In this document: piece by piece, positions 1-5,660 of the stretch | How the letters are laid out: each line of letters begins with the position of its first letter | Numbering within the stretch: the stretch's first letter is position 1 | Assembly: GCA_023384025.1 (NCBI GenBank) | Contig: JAHDXX010000200.1 | Span: 1-5,660, forward strand | Length of the DNA stretch: 5,660 bases | Source of the DNA: Sphingomonadaceae bacterium | GTDB taxonomy: Bacteria > Pseudomonadota > Alphaproteobacteria > Sphingomonadales > Sphingomonadaceae | Direction: 5' to 3' | Translations under genes and position numbers: made by a program | The notes under the pieces: model-generated | Seen by the model: the letters and a program-made list of their open reading frames with translations, nothing else | Database searches by the model: none | Told to the model about the DNA's origin: nothing

Positions 1-660
1 CAACCCTCCTTAAATCACAACCTCAAATCTGTGCCATTGGTGCTGACGGGGGACACGTCTGACATGGTCCGCTGGAACATCGACAAGGGATACTTGCGAG
101 ATCTGGCGGCGGCAGGCGCGAACGCCATCCCGACGCTGTGGCCCGACGATCCGACCAGCGCCGACATTACCGTCGCATTCGAACACTTCGGGTGCGACGA
201 CCTGGTGATCAAGCGGCGGGTTGGCGCGGGAGCCGAAGGGCAGTTGCGCGTGACCCGTGACAATGCCCCGCCCACCGACTGGCGCTACGGCTACCGCGCG
301 ATGGTGCAGCCGTTCCTCCCTACGATTGTCGAGGAAGGCGAAACCAGTTTCCTGTTCGTCGACGGCCACTTCAGCCACGCGGTACGCAAGGTCGCAGCGC
401 CGGGCGACTACCGCATTCAGTCGATCTATGGCGGGACCGAGATCGATGCCGAGCCTTCGCCCGACGACATCGCGGCGGCGCAGGCCGTGGTCGAGGCCAT
501 CCCCGGCGAGACGCCGCTCTATGCTCGGGTCGACATGATCCGCCATCAGGGCGCGCTGGCGGTGATGGAAGCCGAGCTGATCGAACCTTATCTCTATCCC
601 CGCCAAGGCCCTCGCCTCGGGGAAATGCTGGCGCAGGCGGTGCTGAAGCGGCTAGGCTGA
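1..660 (+). CDS. ATP-grasp domain protein, 5' truncated by window edge (DcsG/RimK-like ligase family)
   Basis: The frame is open from base 1 and gives 219 residues to the TGA at 658-660. A GTG at 31 has no ribosome binding site, and this family normally carries a further pre-ATP-grasp domain of roughly 70-80 residues, so the true start most likely lies left of the window. Visible hallmarks (numbering from base 1) are the MVRWNIDKGYL segment at 22-32, the nucleotide-binding strand DLVIKRRVGAGAEG with Lys71, the MVQPFLP hinge with the EEGETSFLF segment at 101-119, RIQSIYGG at 138-145, and the probable metal and ATP ligands in ARVDM (175-179) and MEAELIEPYLY (189-199). ATP-grasp enzymes join a carboxylate to an amine or related nucleophile through an acyl phosphate. 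This subgroup includes the cycloserine cyclo-ligase DcsG, but most members have no known substrate and none can be inferred here. The SDR gene follows after 24 bp, suggesting co-transcription. The fold is confident; the substrate is unknown. Confidence 0.85.
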   Translation, partial: QPSLNHNLKSVPLVLTGDTSDMVRWNIDKGYLRDLAAAGANAIPTLWPDDPTSADITVAFEHFGCDDLVIKRRVGAGAEGQLRVTRDNAPPTDWRYGYRAMVQPFLPTIVEEGETSFLFVDGHFSHAVRKVAAPGDYRIQSIYGGTEIDAEPSPDDIAAAQAVVEAIPGETPLYARVDMIRHQGALAVMEAELIEPYLYPRQGPRLGEMLAQAVLKRLG

Positions 661-684
661 TCTCGTAACCGAGGGAGGGATGCC

Positions 685-1476
685 ATGACCGATAGCCGCA
701 AACCGGTGTTTCTGGTAATCGGTGCTGGCGGCGGGATCGGCGGCAACTGCGCGATGCGGTTCGCGGCAGGCGGCTATCGCGCCGTTTGCGCGCGCCGTTC
801 CGACGAAGAAGCCCTGCAAAAGCTGGTCACTACGATCGAGGCGGCGGGCGGATCGGCGACCGGCACGCTGCTCAATGCCGCCGAAGACGGCGCGATAGAG
901 GAGCTGGTAGCGCGGGTGGAGCGTGACATCGGCCCGATCCATGCCGCGCTCTACAACCTCGGCGCGCAGATCGGCAACCGCAGCTTGGAGAACACCCCGC
1001 ACCGCATTTTCGAACTGGGCTGGCGGCTCGGCACCTTTGGCGTGTTCCGGCTGGCCCACGCCCTGTTCCCGGCCATGGTGAAGCGCGGTCAGGGCACGCT
1101 ACTGGTAACCTCCGCCACCGCAGCGATGCGGGGCAATGCGGGCCAGCACAGCCATGCCGCGGCGATGGGCGGGCGGCGGATGCTGTGCCAGACGCTCAAC
1201 GCCGAATTCGCCCCGCAGGGCATCCACGTCGCCCACGTGGTGATCGACGGGCCGGTCGATTCCCCGCCCCTGCGCAAGCTGCTGGGCGACCGGTGGGACG
1301 GGTTTGCGCAGGCGAAGGGCGAAGGCGGGATCATCGACCCCGCCGTGCTGGCAGAAACCTACTGGCATCTCGCGCACCAGCCGAAGAGCTGCTGGACCCA
1401 CGAAATCGACGTGCGCCCGCACAGCGATGTGCCCTGGTGGAACGACAACCCCGCGCCGGAAATCGACGCGCGCTAG
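685..1476 (+). CDS. SDR-family (Rossmann) protein with degenerate catalytic motif
   Basis: This is a 263-residue protein, a normal length for a short-chain dehydrogenase/reductase. The ATG at 685 is preceded by a strong ribosome binding site, GAGGGAGG at 671-678. The N-terminal strand and glycine loop VIGAGGGIGG (11-20) replaces the usual TGxxxGxG; ARRSDE (36-41) after the second strand suggests NADP(H) preference; and YNLGAQ (90-95) stands where NNAG is expected. The active-site segment TSATAAMRGNAGQHSHAAAM (142-161) has His157 and Met161 where Tyr and Lys of YxxxK should be, and Ser143 is one residue off the classical Ser-Tyr spacing. The C-terminus CWTHEIDVRP (236-245) resembles a known subgroup of SDRs ending in a WTHELDLRP-like motif, whose members also often lack the Tyr, as far as I recall. 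It may bind NAD(P) without classical chemistry, or use another proton donor. The substrate is unknown. It probably shares an mRNA with the upstream ATP-grasp gene and converges on the J-domain gene. Confidence 0.9.
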   Translation: MTDSRKPVFLVIGAGGGIGGNCAMRFAAGGYRAVCARRSDEEALQKLVTTIEAAGGSATGTLLNAAEDGAIEELVARVERDIGPIHAALYNLGAQIGNRSLENTPHRIFELGWRLGTFGVFRLAHALFPAMVKRGQGTLLVTSATAAMRGNAGQHSHAAAMGGRRMLCQTLNAEFAPQGIHVAHVVIDGPVDSPPLRKLLGDRWDGFAQAKGEGGIIDPAVLAETYWHLAHQPKSCWTHEIDVRPHSDVPWWNDNPAPEIDAR

Positions 1477-1480
1477 CCGT

Positions 1481-2014
1481 TCAGCCCTTCCACTCCCGCC
1501 GTTCCTCCGCCGCGCGGAGGACTTCGTAGGCGAGCGGGATTGCGGGGAACTGCTTGGGGGCTTCCGCGTCGCCCGGCTTCACATCCGGGTGGACTTCCTT
1601 GGCCTTGTCGCGCCAGGCCTTCTTGATTGCGGCGAAATCGGCATCGGCTTCGAGCCCGAGCAAGTCGAGCGCGCGCATCTCGTCAGCACTCCGGGTGCCG
1701 TCGCCTGAACCGGCCCAGCCATAGTGCGCCGCTTCGGCATAGCCGGAGTTGTCGCGCTGTTCGGCCCGCGCACGTTCCTGCCGCTCGGCTTCCTCGAGCC
1801 CTTCGAAATAATCCCACTTGGCGTTGTATTCGGCTGCATGGCGCTGGCAAAAATACCACCGGTCGCGGCTGTTGGGCGCCTTGGGGGCGGGACAATCGCC
1901 CGGCTCGTTGCAGCCGTGGCGGTCGCACAGGCGCACCGTCGTCGCCTCGCGCGAGGAGCCATAGCCGCGCCAGCGGGGAAACCCCCAGTCGTTCGAACGG
2001 CTGGCGCGCGCCAT
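1481..2014 (-). CDS. J-domain (DnaJ-like) protein with N-terminal zinc-finger-like motif
   Basis: The 177-residue protein has its J domain at the C-terminus (about 113-170): DEMRALDLLGLEADAD, the basic helix II IKKAWRDKAKE, the essential HPD at 142-144, and helix III around FPAIPLAYEVL (156-166). J domains stimulate the ATPase of Hsp70/DnaK and deliver client proteins. The N-terminal half carries Cys30, His33, Cys35, Cys41, Cys56 and His59. The CxxxxC...FCxxH spacing followed by EYNAKWDYFEGL matches a family seen across alphaproteobacteria, and probably binds zinc through Cys30, Cys35, Cys56 and His59. A charged helix follows (71-88). It is not DnaJ itself: the Gly/Phe region, the four CxxCxGxG repeats and the client-binding domain are absent. 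The start is the only reasonable one, since an in-frame stop (2036-2038) lies eight codons upstream; the ribosome binding site is weak (GGGG-like at about 2024-2027). The client is unknown. It ends 4 bp from the SDR stop, in convergent orientation. Confidence 0.9.
   Translation of the reverse strand: MARASRSNDWGFPRWRGYGSSREATTVRLCDRHGCNEPGDCPAPKAPNSRDRWYFCQRHAAEYNAKWDYFEGLEEAERQERARAEQRDNSGYAEAAHYGWAGSGDGTRSADEMRALDLLGLEADADFAAIKKAWRDKAKEVHPDVKPGDAEAPKQFPAIPLAYEVLRAAEERREWKG
1503..1521. terminator. Possible hairpin near the convergent SDR/J-protein ends
   Basis: TCCTCCGC (1503-1510) and GCGGAGGA (1514-1521) form a perfect 8-bp inverted repeat around a 3-base loop. It sits 27 bases downstream of the SDR stop, inside the 3' end of the J-protein coding region on the other strand. 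No T-run follows on either strand, so it is not a classical intrinsic terminator. It may protect the 3' end of the + strand mRNA or slow polymerase. It may equally be chance from codons for AAEERR in a GC-rich genome. Confidence 0.25.
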
Positions 2015-2052
2015 CAGCGGGCGGCCCCGGCAAGGTCACAAGTCGTTCGGCG

Positions 2053-2068
2053 GACAGTCATGGCTGTC
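2053..2068. promoter_or_regulatory. 16-bp near-palindrome upstream of the J-domain gene
   Basis: GACAGTCATGGCTGTC is an inverted repeat of two 8-base arms with a single mismatched position. It lies 39-54 bases upstream of the J-protein start, where a repressor dimer could bind and block the promoter or cover the start of the transcript. I do not recognise the regulator. Chance occurrence cannot be excluded. Confidence 0.3.
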
Positions 2069-2126
2069 AGTCTAGGCACATTTGCACCGGGACAAAAGAT
2101 GCAGGAACCAGTTTCGACTTGAAATG

Positions 2127-2137
2127 TTGCATTGCAA
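2127..2137. promoter_or_regulatory. Operator-like inverted repeat TTGCA-T-TGCAA
   Basis: A perfect 11-base inverted repeat in the AT-rich part of the spacer, ending 60 bases before the ATG of the 47-aa gene. It can be read as TTGC-N3-GCAA, which resembles the CTGC-N3-GCAG type of site bound by PhaR, the regulator of polyhydroxyalkanoate granule genes in alphaproteobacteria such as Paracoccus. That link is only by resemblance. Its position relative to a likely promoter would fit a repressor site. Confidence 0.3.
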
Positions 2138-2197
2138 TACAAACTTCACCATTAGCCGTTAGCGGCGGCGACACACCACCGGAGCAAAGGTCGAATC

Positions 2198-2341
2198 ATG
2201 AGCAAGCAACTGTCCGTCTCGGCCACCGCATCGGTGCTGGCGATGGCGCTGTTTGCGCTCGTCACCGGCCTTGGCGGCGTCAGCAGCGCGCCTTCCGGCA
2301 ATGGCCTGATGGCCAGCCCGGTCACGGCGCTCAGCAAGTAG
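2198..2341 (+). CDS. Small hypothetical protein with hydrophobic, signal-like N-terminus
   Basis: This 47-codon frame runs from ATG 2198 to TAG 2339-2341. AAAGG at 2186-2190 lies seven bases before the ATG, an ideal ribosome binding site. The protein begins MSKQL and then has a hydrophobic segment at about 9-27 (ATASVLAMALFALVTGLGG), followed by a polar tail ending in TALSK. The layout fits either a signal peptide cleaved near VSSA (28-31), leaving a peptide of about 16 residues, or a single-pass membrane peptide. I recognise no family or motif beyond this. It diverges from the J-domain gene, so it has its own promoter region, and it converges on pal, 54 bp away. The ribosome binding site, the sequence layout and the good fit into an otherwise empty gap argue that it is real; its function is unknown. 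Confidence 0.7.
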   Translation: MSKQLSVSATASVLAMALFALVTGLGGVSSAPSGNGLMASPVTALSK

Positions 2342-2356
2342 CGCCCCTGACGAGGC

Positions 2357-2379
2357 CCGCCGCCACCCGATGGCAGCGG
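2357..2379. terminator. Candidate bidirectional terminator hairpin between the 47-aa gene and pal
   Basis: CCGCCGCCA (2357-2365) and TGGCAGCGG (2371-2379) pair over nine positions with one mismatch around a 5-base loop. The hairpin sits in the 54-bp gap between two converging stop codons, where a shared terminator is expected. It lacks a T-run on either strand, so it would be a weak or factor-assisted terminator at best. Confidence 0.35.
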
Positions 2380-2395
2380 CAGGCCCGGTTCAAGT

Positions 2396-2914
2396 TCAGT
2401 TGATCACCACACTGACCGCGCGACGGTTCTGCGCCCACGACGCGGCATCAGAGCCAAGCGCCACCGGGCGTTCCTTGCCGTAGCTGACGGTCTGGATCCG
2501 GCCGGCATCGACGCCGAGACCGACAAGGTAGTTCTTCGCCGCATTCGCGCGCCGTTCGCCCAGCGCGAGGTTGTATTCGCGGGTCCCGCGCTCGTCACAG
2601 TGCCCCTCGATCGTGATCGTGACCGTGGGATAGCGGGCGAGATACTGTGCCTGCGATTGCAGCGCCGCAGCATCGGCGCTGTCGATGTTGTAACGGTCGG
2701 TATCGAAGAAGATCACGTTCTGGCCGTTGACCGCCTGTTCGAAGTGCGCCTGCGAGCCGACCATCGGACCCTGGTTGACCGTCTGGCCTCCGGTGCCGGT
2801 GGCAGTGGTCGTCGGGATCGGATCGGGCGGAAGCGTATCCGGCGCAGTGGTCTTGCAGGCAGACAGGGCCAGCGCCCCGCCCATCACGGCAACCGATGCA
2901 AGCAGTCTGTTCAT
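2396..2914 (-). CDS. pal: Peptidoglycan-associated outer-membrane lipoprotein Pal
   Basis: The 172-residue precursor starts MNRLLASVAVMGGALALSAC: a lipoprotein signal with lipobox LSAC and Cys20 as the lipid-modified first residue of the mature protein. A Pro/Thr/Gly-rich tether (about 23-50) leads to an OmpA-type peptidoglycan-binding domain (about 65-172) with FFDTDRYNID, the hallmark IEGHCDERGTREYN (102-115), ALGERRA and the closing QNRRAVSVV. Pal is anchored in the outer membrane, binds diaminopimelate-containing peptidoglycan and is released or mobilised by TolB and TolA. The start at 2914 is chosen over upstream in-frame codons because the signal peptide begins there and GAAAGGA (2922-2928) is well placed as the ribosome binding site; the upstream extension would run into tolB. 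It lies 59 bp after tolB and is the last Tol gene on this strand here. Cys106 in the GHCDERG motif is common in alphaproteobacteria. Confidence 0.97.
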   Translation of the reverse strand: MNRLLASVAVMGGALALSACKTTAPDTLPPDPIPTTTATGTGGQTVNQGPMVGSQAHFEQAVNGQNVIFFDTDRYNIDSADAAALQSQAQYLARYPTVTITIEGHCDERGTREYNLALGERRANAAKNYLVGLGVDAGRIQTVSYGKERPVALGSDAASWAQNRRAVSVVIN

Positions 2915-2973
2915 CGTCTGGTCCTTTCGCACATGTGTTTCCCGTACCCCCCGAACTCTATCACGCAATTCCG

Positions 2974-4356
2974 TCAGGGCAGAATCGGCCCCCATGCCGG
3001 GTCAGAGGCATCGACCGGCGTCGGCAGGCGCCGCTCGTTCTCGCCCGTCAGGTCGACCTGCCACAGCCCGGTCCGCCCGGTGCCCCGTTCGGTGCGGAAA
3101 AACTGGATGATGCGGCCATTGGGCGCCCATGTCGGCGCTTCATCCTGCCATCCCCGCGTCAGGCGGCGGAACCCCCCGCCCTGCGGGCTCATCACTGCAA
3201 TGTTGAAGTCGCCTGCGATGTGGGTGAACGCGATCTGGTCGCCGCGCGGGCTCCATTCCGGCGTTGCCGCACGCCCGCCCATGAAGCTGATCCGCTTCTG
3301 GTTGCCACCGTCGGCATCCATCACATAGATCTGCTGCTCGCCCGAACGGTCGCTCTCGAACACGATCTTGCGGCCATCGGGCGAGTAGGACCCGCCAATG
3401 TCGATGCCCGGGGTATTGGTCAGCCGAACGCTCGGGCCGCCTTCGGCGGAGACGCGGTAGATGTCGGTATTGCCCGCCACGGCCATCGAATAGAGGATCC
3501 ACTTCCCGTCCGGGCTCCAGCGCGGGGCGAAGGTCGGGTTGGTGCTCTGCGTCACCAGCGTCTGCCGCCCGCTGCCGATATCGTAGACGTAGATACGCGG
3601 ATTGCCGTCGACGTAGCTCAAATACATCAGCTTGCGGTAATCGGGCGAATAGCGCGGGGTCAGCGCGGTCGCGCGCCCGGTGGTGATGAAGCGGTGGTTG
3701 GCCCCGTCGCTGTCCATGATCGCAAGACGCTTGATCCGCGCGTCCTTCGGTCCGGTTTCGGCGATATAGGCGATACGGCTGTCAAAGAACGGGCTTTCCC
3801 CGGTCAGGCGCGAATAGACCAGGTCAGCGCACTTGTGCCCGGCGCGGCGCCAGTCACCCGGATCGACGATCCACCCGCCCCGCACCAGCTCGCTCTGCAG
3901 CGCCATGTCGTATAGATAGCAGCCGACCACGATCTTGCCGTCGCCCCGCGCGCGGACATAGCCATGAACCAGCATTTCCGCGCCGCGGTTGGACCAGGTC
4001 GCCCATTGCGGCGCGGTAATCTGGCCAAATGTTGGCTGCGGCAGGCTGTCCGGCCCGGCAGGCTTGAACAGCCCGTTGTTCTTGAGGTTGTTGAACACGA
4101 TCCGCCCCAGCTCACGCCCCAGAGCGCCGGTACCGCTGGCATTGGCGGGCGTGGGCTTGTCGACATCGGTCGCGAAGCCGGGGATGGCGATGCCGAGATC
4201 GTCGAGGCGCCCTTCGTAGGAAACCGATCCGGTCAGTCCACCTTCGTCTTCCTCGGTCGCTTCGACCTCGCCCCCCACCGGCACCGGCGCGCCAAGGTCT
4301 TGCGCGGCCAGCGGAGCTGTCCAGACAAATGCAACGAGAAGGATCAATTTCTTCAT
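2974..4356 (-). CDS. tolB: Tol-Pal system protein TolB (periplasmic beta-propeller)
   Basis: The 460-residue precursor begins MKKLILLVAFVWTAPLAAQ, a Sec signal peptide probably cleaved around residue 18-19. An unusual acidic stretch (about 29-40, EVEATEEDEGG) precedes LGIAIPGF and the N-terminal alpha/beta domain (about 55-185), where LGRIVFNNLKNNGLFKP is the typical TolB segment. Residues about 190-455 form the six-bladed propeller, with repeated SPDG/SPRG/APNG and DxxGxNxR motifs (for example LAIMDSDGANHRFIT, YVMDADGGNQKRIS). TolB shuttles between Pal and TolA and controls Pal attachment to peptidoglycan. Cys146 and Cys176 in the N-terminal domain could form a disulfide in the periplasm. 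The start at 4356 is set by the signal peptide; its ATG overlaps the tolA TGA as ATGA, indicating translational coupling. In-frame upstream codons lie inside tolA and are rejected. Confidence 0.97.
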   Translation of the reverse strand: MKKLILLVAFVWTAPLAAQDLGAPVPVGGEVEATEEDEGGLTGSVSYEGRLDDLGIAIPGFATDVDKPTPANASGTGALGRELGRIVFNNLKNNGLFKPAGPDSLPQPTFGQITAPQWATWSNRGAEMLVHGYVRARGDGKIVVGCYLYDMALQSELVRGGWIVDPGDWRRAGHKCADLVYSRLTGESPFFDSRIAYIAETGPKDARIKRLAIMDSDGANHRFITTGRATALTPRYSPDYRKLMYLSYVDGNPRIYVYDIGSGRQTLVTQSTNPTFAPRWSPDGKWILYSMAVAGNTDIYRVSAEGGPSVRLTNTPGIDIGGSYSPDGRKIVFESDRSGEQQIYVMDADGGNQKRISFMGGRAATPEWSPRGDQIAFTHIAGDFNIAVMSPQGGGFRRLTRGWQDEAPTWAPNGRIIQFFRTERGTGRTGLWQVDLTGENERRLPTPVDASDPAWGPILP

Positions 4357-5255
4357 TGGGACAGTTTCCAGTCGAAGCTGAAGCCGGAGACGTTCTTCCA
4401 AGCTTCGTAATATTGCTCTGGCAAGTCAAACGGGGCGGCCAGTTGCACCGCCCGGATGGCCTGCTCCGCATGGCGCCCGGCCTGTGCACGGTTGGTGTCG
4501 TTGACACCTGTCTGCCGGACAACCGAAGGCCTGTTAGCCAGCGAGCCGTCGGGATTAAGCCGGAATCGCAAGACCGTCACGATCTGGTCAACCTCCGGGC
4601 CGTTGGGCGGCTGCCAGTGCGGCTTGATCTTGCGTGCAATGCCATCGACCAGCGACGCCCTTGCACTTGCCCCGATCTGGCTGGCCGGGATGCGTGTTTC
4701 GGTCGTGTTGGTGCTGTTGCCAGCGCCGCCGAGGAAGTCGTCGCCAATCCGCTGGCCGCCGCTGCGGGTCGGCGTGGCGGTCGGGCGCGGGGCGGGCGCG
4801 CGGGTCGCCGTGGGGCGCGGCGCCGGGGCTCGGCTGGCGGTCGCAGTCGGGCGCGGGCTTGGCCGGGTCGTGGGCGATGCGGTCGGGCGCGGTGTGGTGG
4901 TCGCCTTAGGGGTTGGCCGCGTGGTCGGGCGCGTGGTCGGCGTCGGTCGCGGCGCGGGCGCAGTGGTCTGCACGGGGCGAGGCGCGGGGAGCGGTTCCGG
5001 CGCGGCGGCGGGAATCGGCGGCGCGGGTTGTTCCGCCAGCGTCGGCGCGATCGAAGCACGGCTTTCCGCCACCGGCTCGGGCGCCTGCGCGGCCATGCCG
5101 ACATCCTCGGCAAGGCTCACGGTCATCCGCTCCGGCATCTTTGGCGGATCACGCGGCGCGGGTTGCAGCAGCAGCACGGCCACCAGCGCCGCGTGCAGCA
5201 CCACTGCCACGCCAAGCCCGAGAGCCTCTTCCTTGCGAAGGGTTGCCGCCGTCAT
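4353..5255 (-). CDS. tolA: TolA-type energy-transducing protein (TonB/TolA C-terminal domain)
   Basis: The 300-residue protein has a short cytoplasmic N-terminus, one membrane helix (about 11-31) with His21 at the place of the conserved His that contacts TolQ/TolR in TolA and TonB, a long periplasmic linker and a C-terminal domain (about 190-300). The latter includes SLVDGIARKIKPHWQPP, the VTVLRFRLNPDGSL strand pair and HAEQAIRAVQLAAPFDLP, typical of TolA/TonB C-terminal folds that touch TolB, Pal or other periplasmic partners. The Ser found four residues before this His in E. coli is Ala17 here. The linker (about 58-164) is rich in Pro, Thr, Ala and Arg (RPTPTTRPTTRP-like) instead of the Lys/Ala/Glu helix of E. 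coli TolA. It could in principle be called a TonB-like protein; the tolR and tolB neighbours decide for TolA. The start lies 12 bp after the tolR stop, with a weak GGTGA site at 5260-5264. Confidence 0.93.
   Translation of the reverse strand: MTAATLRKEEALGLGVAVVLHAALVAVLLLQPAPRDPPKMPERMTVSLAEDVGMAAQAPEPVAESRASIAPTLAEQPAPPIPAAAPEPLPAPRPVQTTAPAPRPTPTTRPTTRPTPKATTTPRPTASPTTRPSPRPTATASRAPAPRPTATRAPAPRPTATPTRSGGQRIGDDFLGGAGNSTNTTETRIPASQIGASARASLVDGIARKIKPHWQPPNGPEVDQIVTVLRFRLNPDGSLANRPSVVRQTGVNDTNRAQAGRHAEQAIRAVQLAAPFDLPEQYYEAWKNVSGFSFDWKLSQ
4773..4832 (-). repeat. Tandem decapeptide repeat in the TolA linker
   Basis: Residues 142-151 and 152-161 of TolA are two identical copies of RAPAPRPTAT, encoded by 4803-4832 and 4773-4802. 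Eight of the ten codon pairs differ at the third base, so the DNA copies are far less alike than the protein copies. They lie in a longer low-complexity tract of PRPT/RPTPTTRPT units (about residues 92-164). Confidence 0.8.
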
Positions 5256-5267
5256 AGAGTCACCGGG

Positions 5268-5660
<393 letters not shown>

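Larger units (their letters stand above)
2015..2197. other. Divergent intergenic region between the J-domain gene and the 47-aa gene
   Basis: This 183-bp spacer must hold the promoters for both diverging genes. Its central part (about 2090-2155) is clearly richer in A and T than the surroundings, as expected of a promoter region. I could not find a convincing -35/-10 pair on either strand. On the + strand TTGAAA at 2119-2124 is a fair -35 but lacks a good -10 at the right distance. On the - strand a TAGACT-like -10 (2069-2074) has only a poor -35. Two inverted repeats are listed separately. No RNA gene or riboswitch is recognised. Confidence 0.6.

Noticed and set aside
5..12. AAGGAGGG on the - strand at the left edge, resembling a ribosome binding site for a gene leaving the window to the left
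   Set aside because: The + strand frame is open through this stretch and fits the missing N-terminal part of the ATP-grasp protein. The start codon would lie outside the window, so it cannot be tested.
31..33. GTG as the start of the ATP-grasp gene
   Set aside because: There is no ribosome binding site, and the protein would lack the N-terminal domain usual for the family; the frame remains open to base 1.
2059..2121. 20-codon + strand frame starting at ATG 2059 in the divergent spacer
   Set aside because: It has no ribosome binding site, no recognisable features, and overlaps the likely promoter region.
2152..2337. 61-aa frame on the - strand opposite the 47-aa gene
   Set aside because: It has no clear ribosome binding site and looks like a shadow of the + strand gene, which has the better start signal.
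2915..2995. Upstream in-frame extension of pal (start at 2995)
   Set aside because: It would overlap the end of tolB and place about 27 residues before a perfect lipoprotein signal peptide that has its own ribosome binding site.
2896..3915. Long + strand frame of 339 residues opposite tolB and the start of pal
   Set aside because: It is an antisense shadow of TolB, whose propeller motifs and signal peptide are unmistakable.

Overview
The window looks like a chromosomal stretch of a GC-rich alphaproteobacterium. The best guess is Sphingomonadales, possibly Erythrobacteraceae-like. This rests on the style of the Tol-Pal proteins: a TolB with an acidic N-terminal insert and a cysteine pair, a Pal with the GHCDERGTREYN motif, a zinc-finger/J-domain protein of alphaproteobacterial type, and strong GC bias at third codon positions. 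The assignment comes from remembered family features, not from a search.

Left third (1-1476, + strand): the 3' part of an ATP-grasp ligase gene (start lies left of the window), then after 24 bp a complete gene for a short-chain dehydrogenase/reductase (SDR)-fold protein. The two probably form one transcript. The SDR-fold protein has a glycine-rich nucleotide loop but lacks the usual catalytic Tyr and Lys.

Middle (1481-2341): a small protein with an N-terminal zinc-finger-like motif and a C-terminal J domain is encoded on the - strand, ending 4 bp from the SDR stop (convergent). A 183-bp intergenic region with two inverted repeats separates it from a divergent 47-codon gene on the + strand (2198-2341). 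That small gene has a good ribosome binding site and a hydrophobic, signal-like N-terminus.

Right half (2396-5660, - strand): the Tol-Pal cell-envelope cluster in the canonical order tolR (5' end cut by the window edge), tolA, tolB, pal. TolR and TolA are inner-membrane proteins that, with TolQ (expected just right of the window), use the proton motive force. TolB is the periplasmic beta-propeller and Pal the outer-membrane lipoprotein that binds peptidoglycan. Together they draw the outer membrane inward at division and support envelope integrity. tolA and tolB overlap by 4 bp (ATGA), tolR-tolA are 12 bp apart and tolB-pal 59 bp apart. No cpoB/ybgF follows pal in this window; the cluster instead runs into the convergent 47-aa gene.

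I see no mobile element, RNA gene, CRISPR array or clear new multi-gene system. The points most worth a second look are the SDR with the degenerate active site paired with the ATP-grasp enzyme, the 47-aa envelope-like peptide beside pal with a TTGC-N3-GCAA operator-like site upstream, and the Pro/Thr/Arg linker of TolA, which contains a decapeptide repeat kept in protein but not in DNA.
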